Below, in pieces: positions 4,565 to 5,231 of a stretch of 5,231 bases of DNA. How positions within the stretch are numbered: position 1 is the stretch's first letter; each line of letters begins with the position of its first letter. This stretch comes from CAZXYF01 sp964644705 (GTDB lineage: Bacteria; Planctomycetota; Brocadiia; SM23-32), in the NCBI GenBank assembly GCA_964644705.1, contig CAZXYF010000216.1:1-5231 (forward strand), written 5' to 3'. Both the position numbers and the translations under genes were made by a program. The notes beneath the pieces were generated by a model, which was given only the letters and a program-made list of their open reading frames with translations, was not told the origin of the DNA and made no database searches.

Positions 4565-5231
4565 ATGCCCGAAACAATCACCGAACCATCACGTGAAATA
4601 CCCGTCCTCGCCGAACACGACGTCGTCGTCTGCGGCGGAGGCCCGGCAGGTTGTGCTGCTGCACTCGGTGCGGCGCGTAACGGCGCCGACACTCTCCTTG
4701 TTGAAAAGAACGGATACCTCGGAGGCGCGACCGTCTCGCAGCTGGTGTCTGTGATACTGAGCACCAACGCCGTCGACTTTCAGGGCGTCTGGCACGAGTT
4801 CACCGCGGCCATGGACGAGCGCGATGCCGTCAACCTGCCGATCCAGCAGGGCGGTTATACCTATCGAGGCGGGTACGATCCGGAGATGGTCAAACACGTC
4901 TGGGACGCCATGCTAACGGAGGCCGGCGTGCGCATATTGCATCACGCTCTGTGTGCGGGCGCCATCGTGGAGGACGGTGCCATCCGGGGCGTCGTGGTGG
5001 AGACGAAAGCCGGGCGGCAGGCGCTGCTGGCGAACCGCGTCGTGGATGCGACGGGCGATGGGCACGTGTGTCACCGGGCGGGGGTCGCGTGGGATCAGGG
5101 CGTTGACGGAAAACCGTGGGCGATGGCATGTACAAAGGCATTCCGGATGGGAAACGTGGACTGGGAATCGGTCGAACATACTTCCGAGATGCGGCAGAAG
5201 TGTAAGTCCCGGTTGCAGGAAGCCATAGACC
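4565..5231 (+). CDS. FAD-dependent oxidoreductase (partial, runs off the right edge)
   Basis: The first 222 codons are present and the frame is open to the window end, so the C-terminus is missing. A Rossmann dinucleotide-binding fold starts at VVVCGGGPAGCAAALGAARNG (20-40), where GGGPAG (24-29) is the GxGxxG loop. E47 in LLVEKNGYLGGATV ends the second strand and should bind the FAD ribose. The later VVDATGDGHVCHRAG (159-173) contains the ATGDG motif that contacts FAD. This pattern fits the FAD_oxidored (PF12831) family, where the segment YLGGATVSQLV is usual. The substrate is unknown. Members often sit beside glycan-degrading genes in planctomycete-like genomes, which fits the sulfatase upstream. 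No signal peptide is seen. The gene may be co-transcribed with the sulfatase across the 188-base gap, as no terminator is visible. Confidence 0.92.
   Translation, partial: MPETITEPSREIPVLAEHDVVVCGGGPAGCAAALGAARNGADTLLVEKNGYLGGATVSQLVSVILSTNAVDFQGVWHEFTAAMDERDAVNLPIQQGGYTYRGGYDPEMVKHVWDAMLTEAGVRILHHALCAGAIVEDGAIRGVVVETKAGRQALLANRVVDATGDGHVCHRAGVAWDQGVDGKPWAMACTKAFRMGNVDWESVEHTSEMRQKCKSRLQEAID

Noticed and set aside
4386..4754. 122-codon + strand frame beginning just after a GGAGGT sequence
   Set aside because: Despite the Shine-Dalgarno-like bases at 4380-4385, it is held open by the 9-base repeat and overlaps the oxidoreductase gene by about 190 bases in another frame.

Overview
This 5.2 kb stretch reads as bacterial chromosome. 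The likely source is a GC-rich, glycan-degrading lineage such as Planctomycetes, Lentisphaerae, Kiritimatiellota or Poribacteria. That placement is an inference from gene content (a BNR sialidase, a type I sulfatase and an FAD-dependent oxidoreductase in a row), from loose gene packing, and from intergenic DNA full of small palindromes. There are no rRNA, tRNA, CRISPR or transposase genes. All recognisable genes lie on the + strand.

Layout: positions 1-725 carry no convincing complete gene. About 78-324 is dense with perfect inverted repeats, and about 325-725 is a more AT-rich stretch with three short perfect palindromes and possible promoter elements. Positions 726-2577 hold three genes joined by overlaps: a HEPN-domain protein of the HI0074 type, its MNT nucleotidyltransferase partner, and a cytoplasmic sialidase-fold protein. 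Both junctions use the same 7-base geometry (ATGGTAA and ATGTTAG). A 335-base gap with a plausible promoter follows, then a complete type I sulfatase (2913-4376). A 188-base gap contains a mirror-arranged 9-base-period GTCCAC/GTGGAC repeat. The window ends inside an FAD-dependent oxidoreductase (4565 to the edge).

How the genes may work together: the HEPN/MNT pair has all its expected active-site motifs, so it is a credible toxin/antitoxin module in which the MNT enzyme would AMPylate the HEPN protein. The sialidase-fold protein, the sulfatase and the oxidoreductase look like carbohydrate-catabolism enzymes. Neither the sialidase-fold protein nor the sulfatase has a visible signal peptide, so they would act on small imported sulfated or acidic sugars inside the cell. 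The oddest points are the tight coupling of the TA-like pair to the sialidase-fold gene, the symmetric 9-base repeat, and the hairpin-dense block at the left end.
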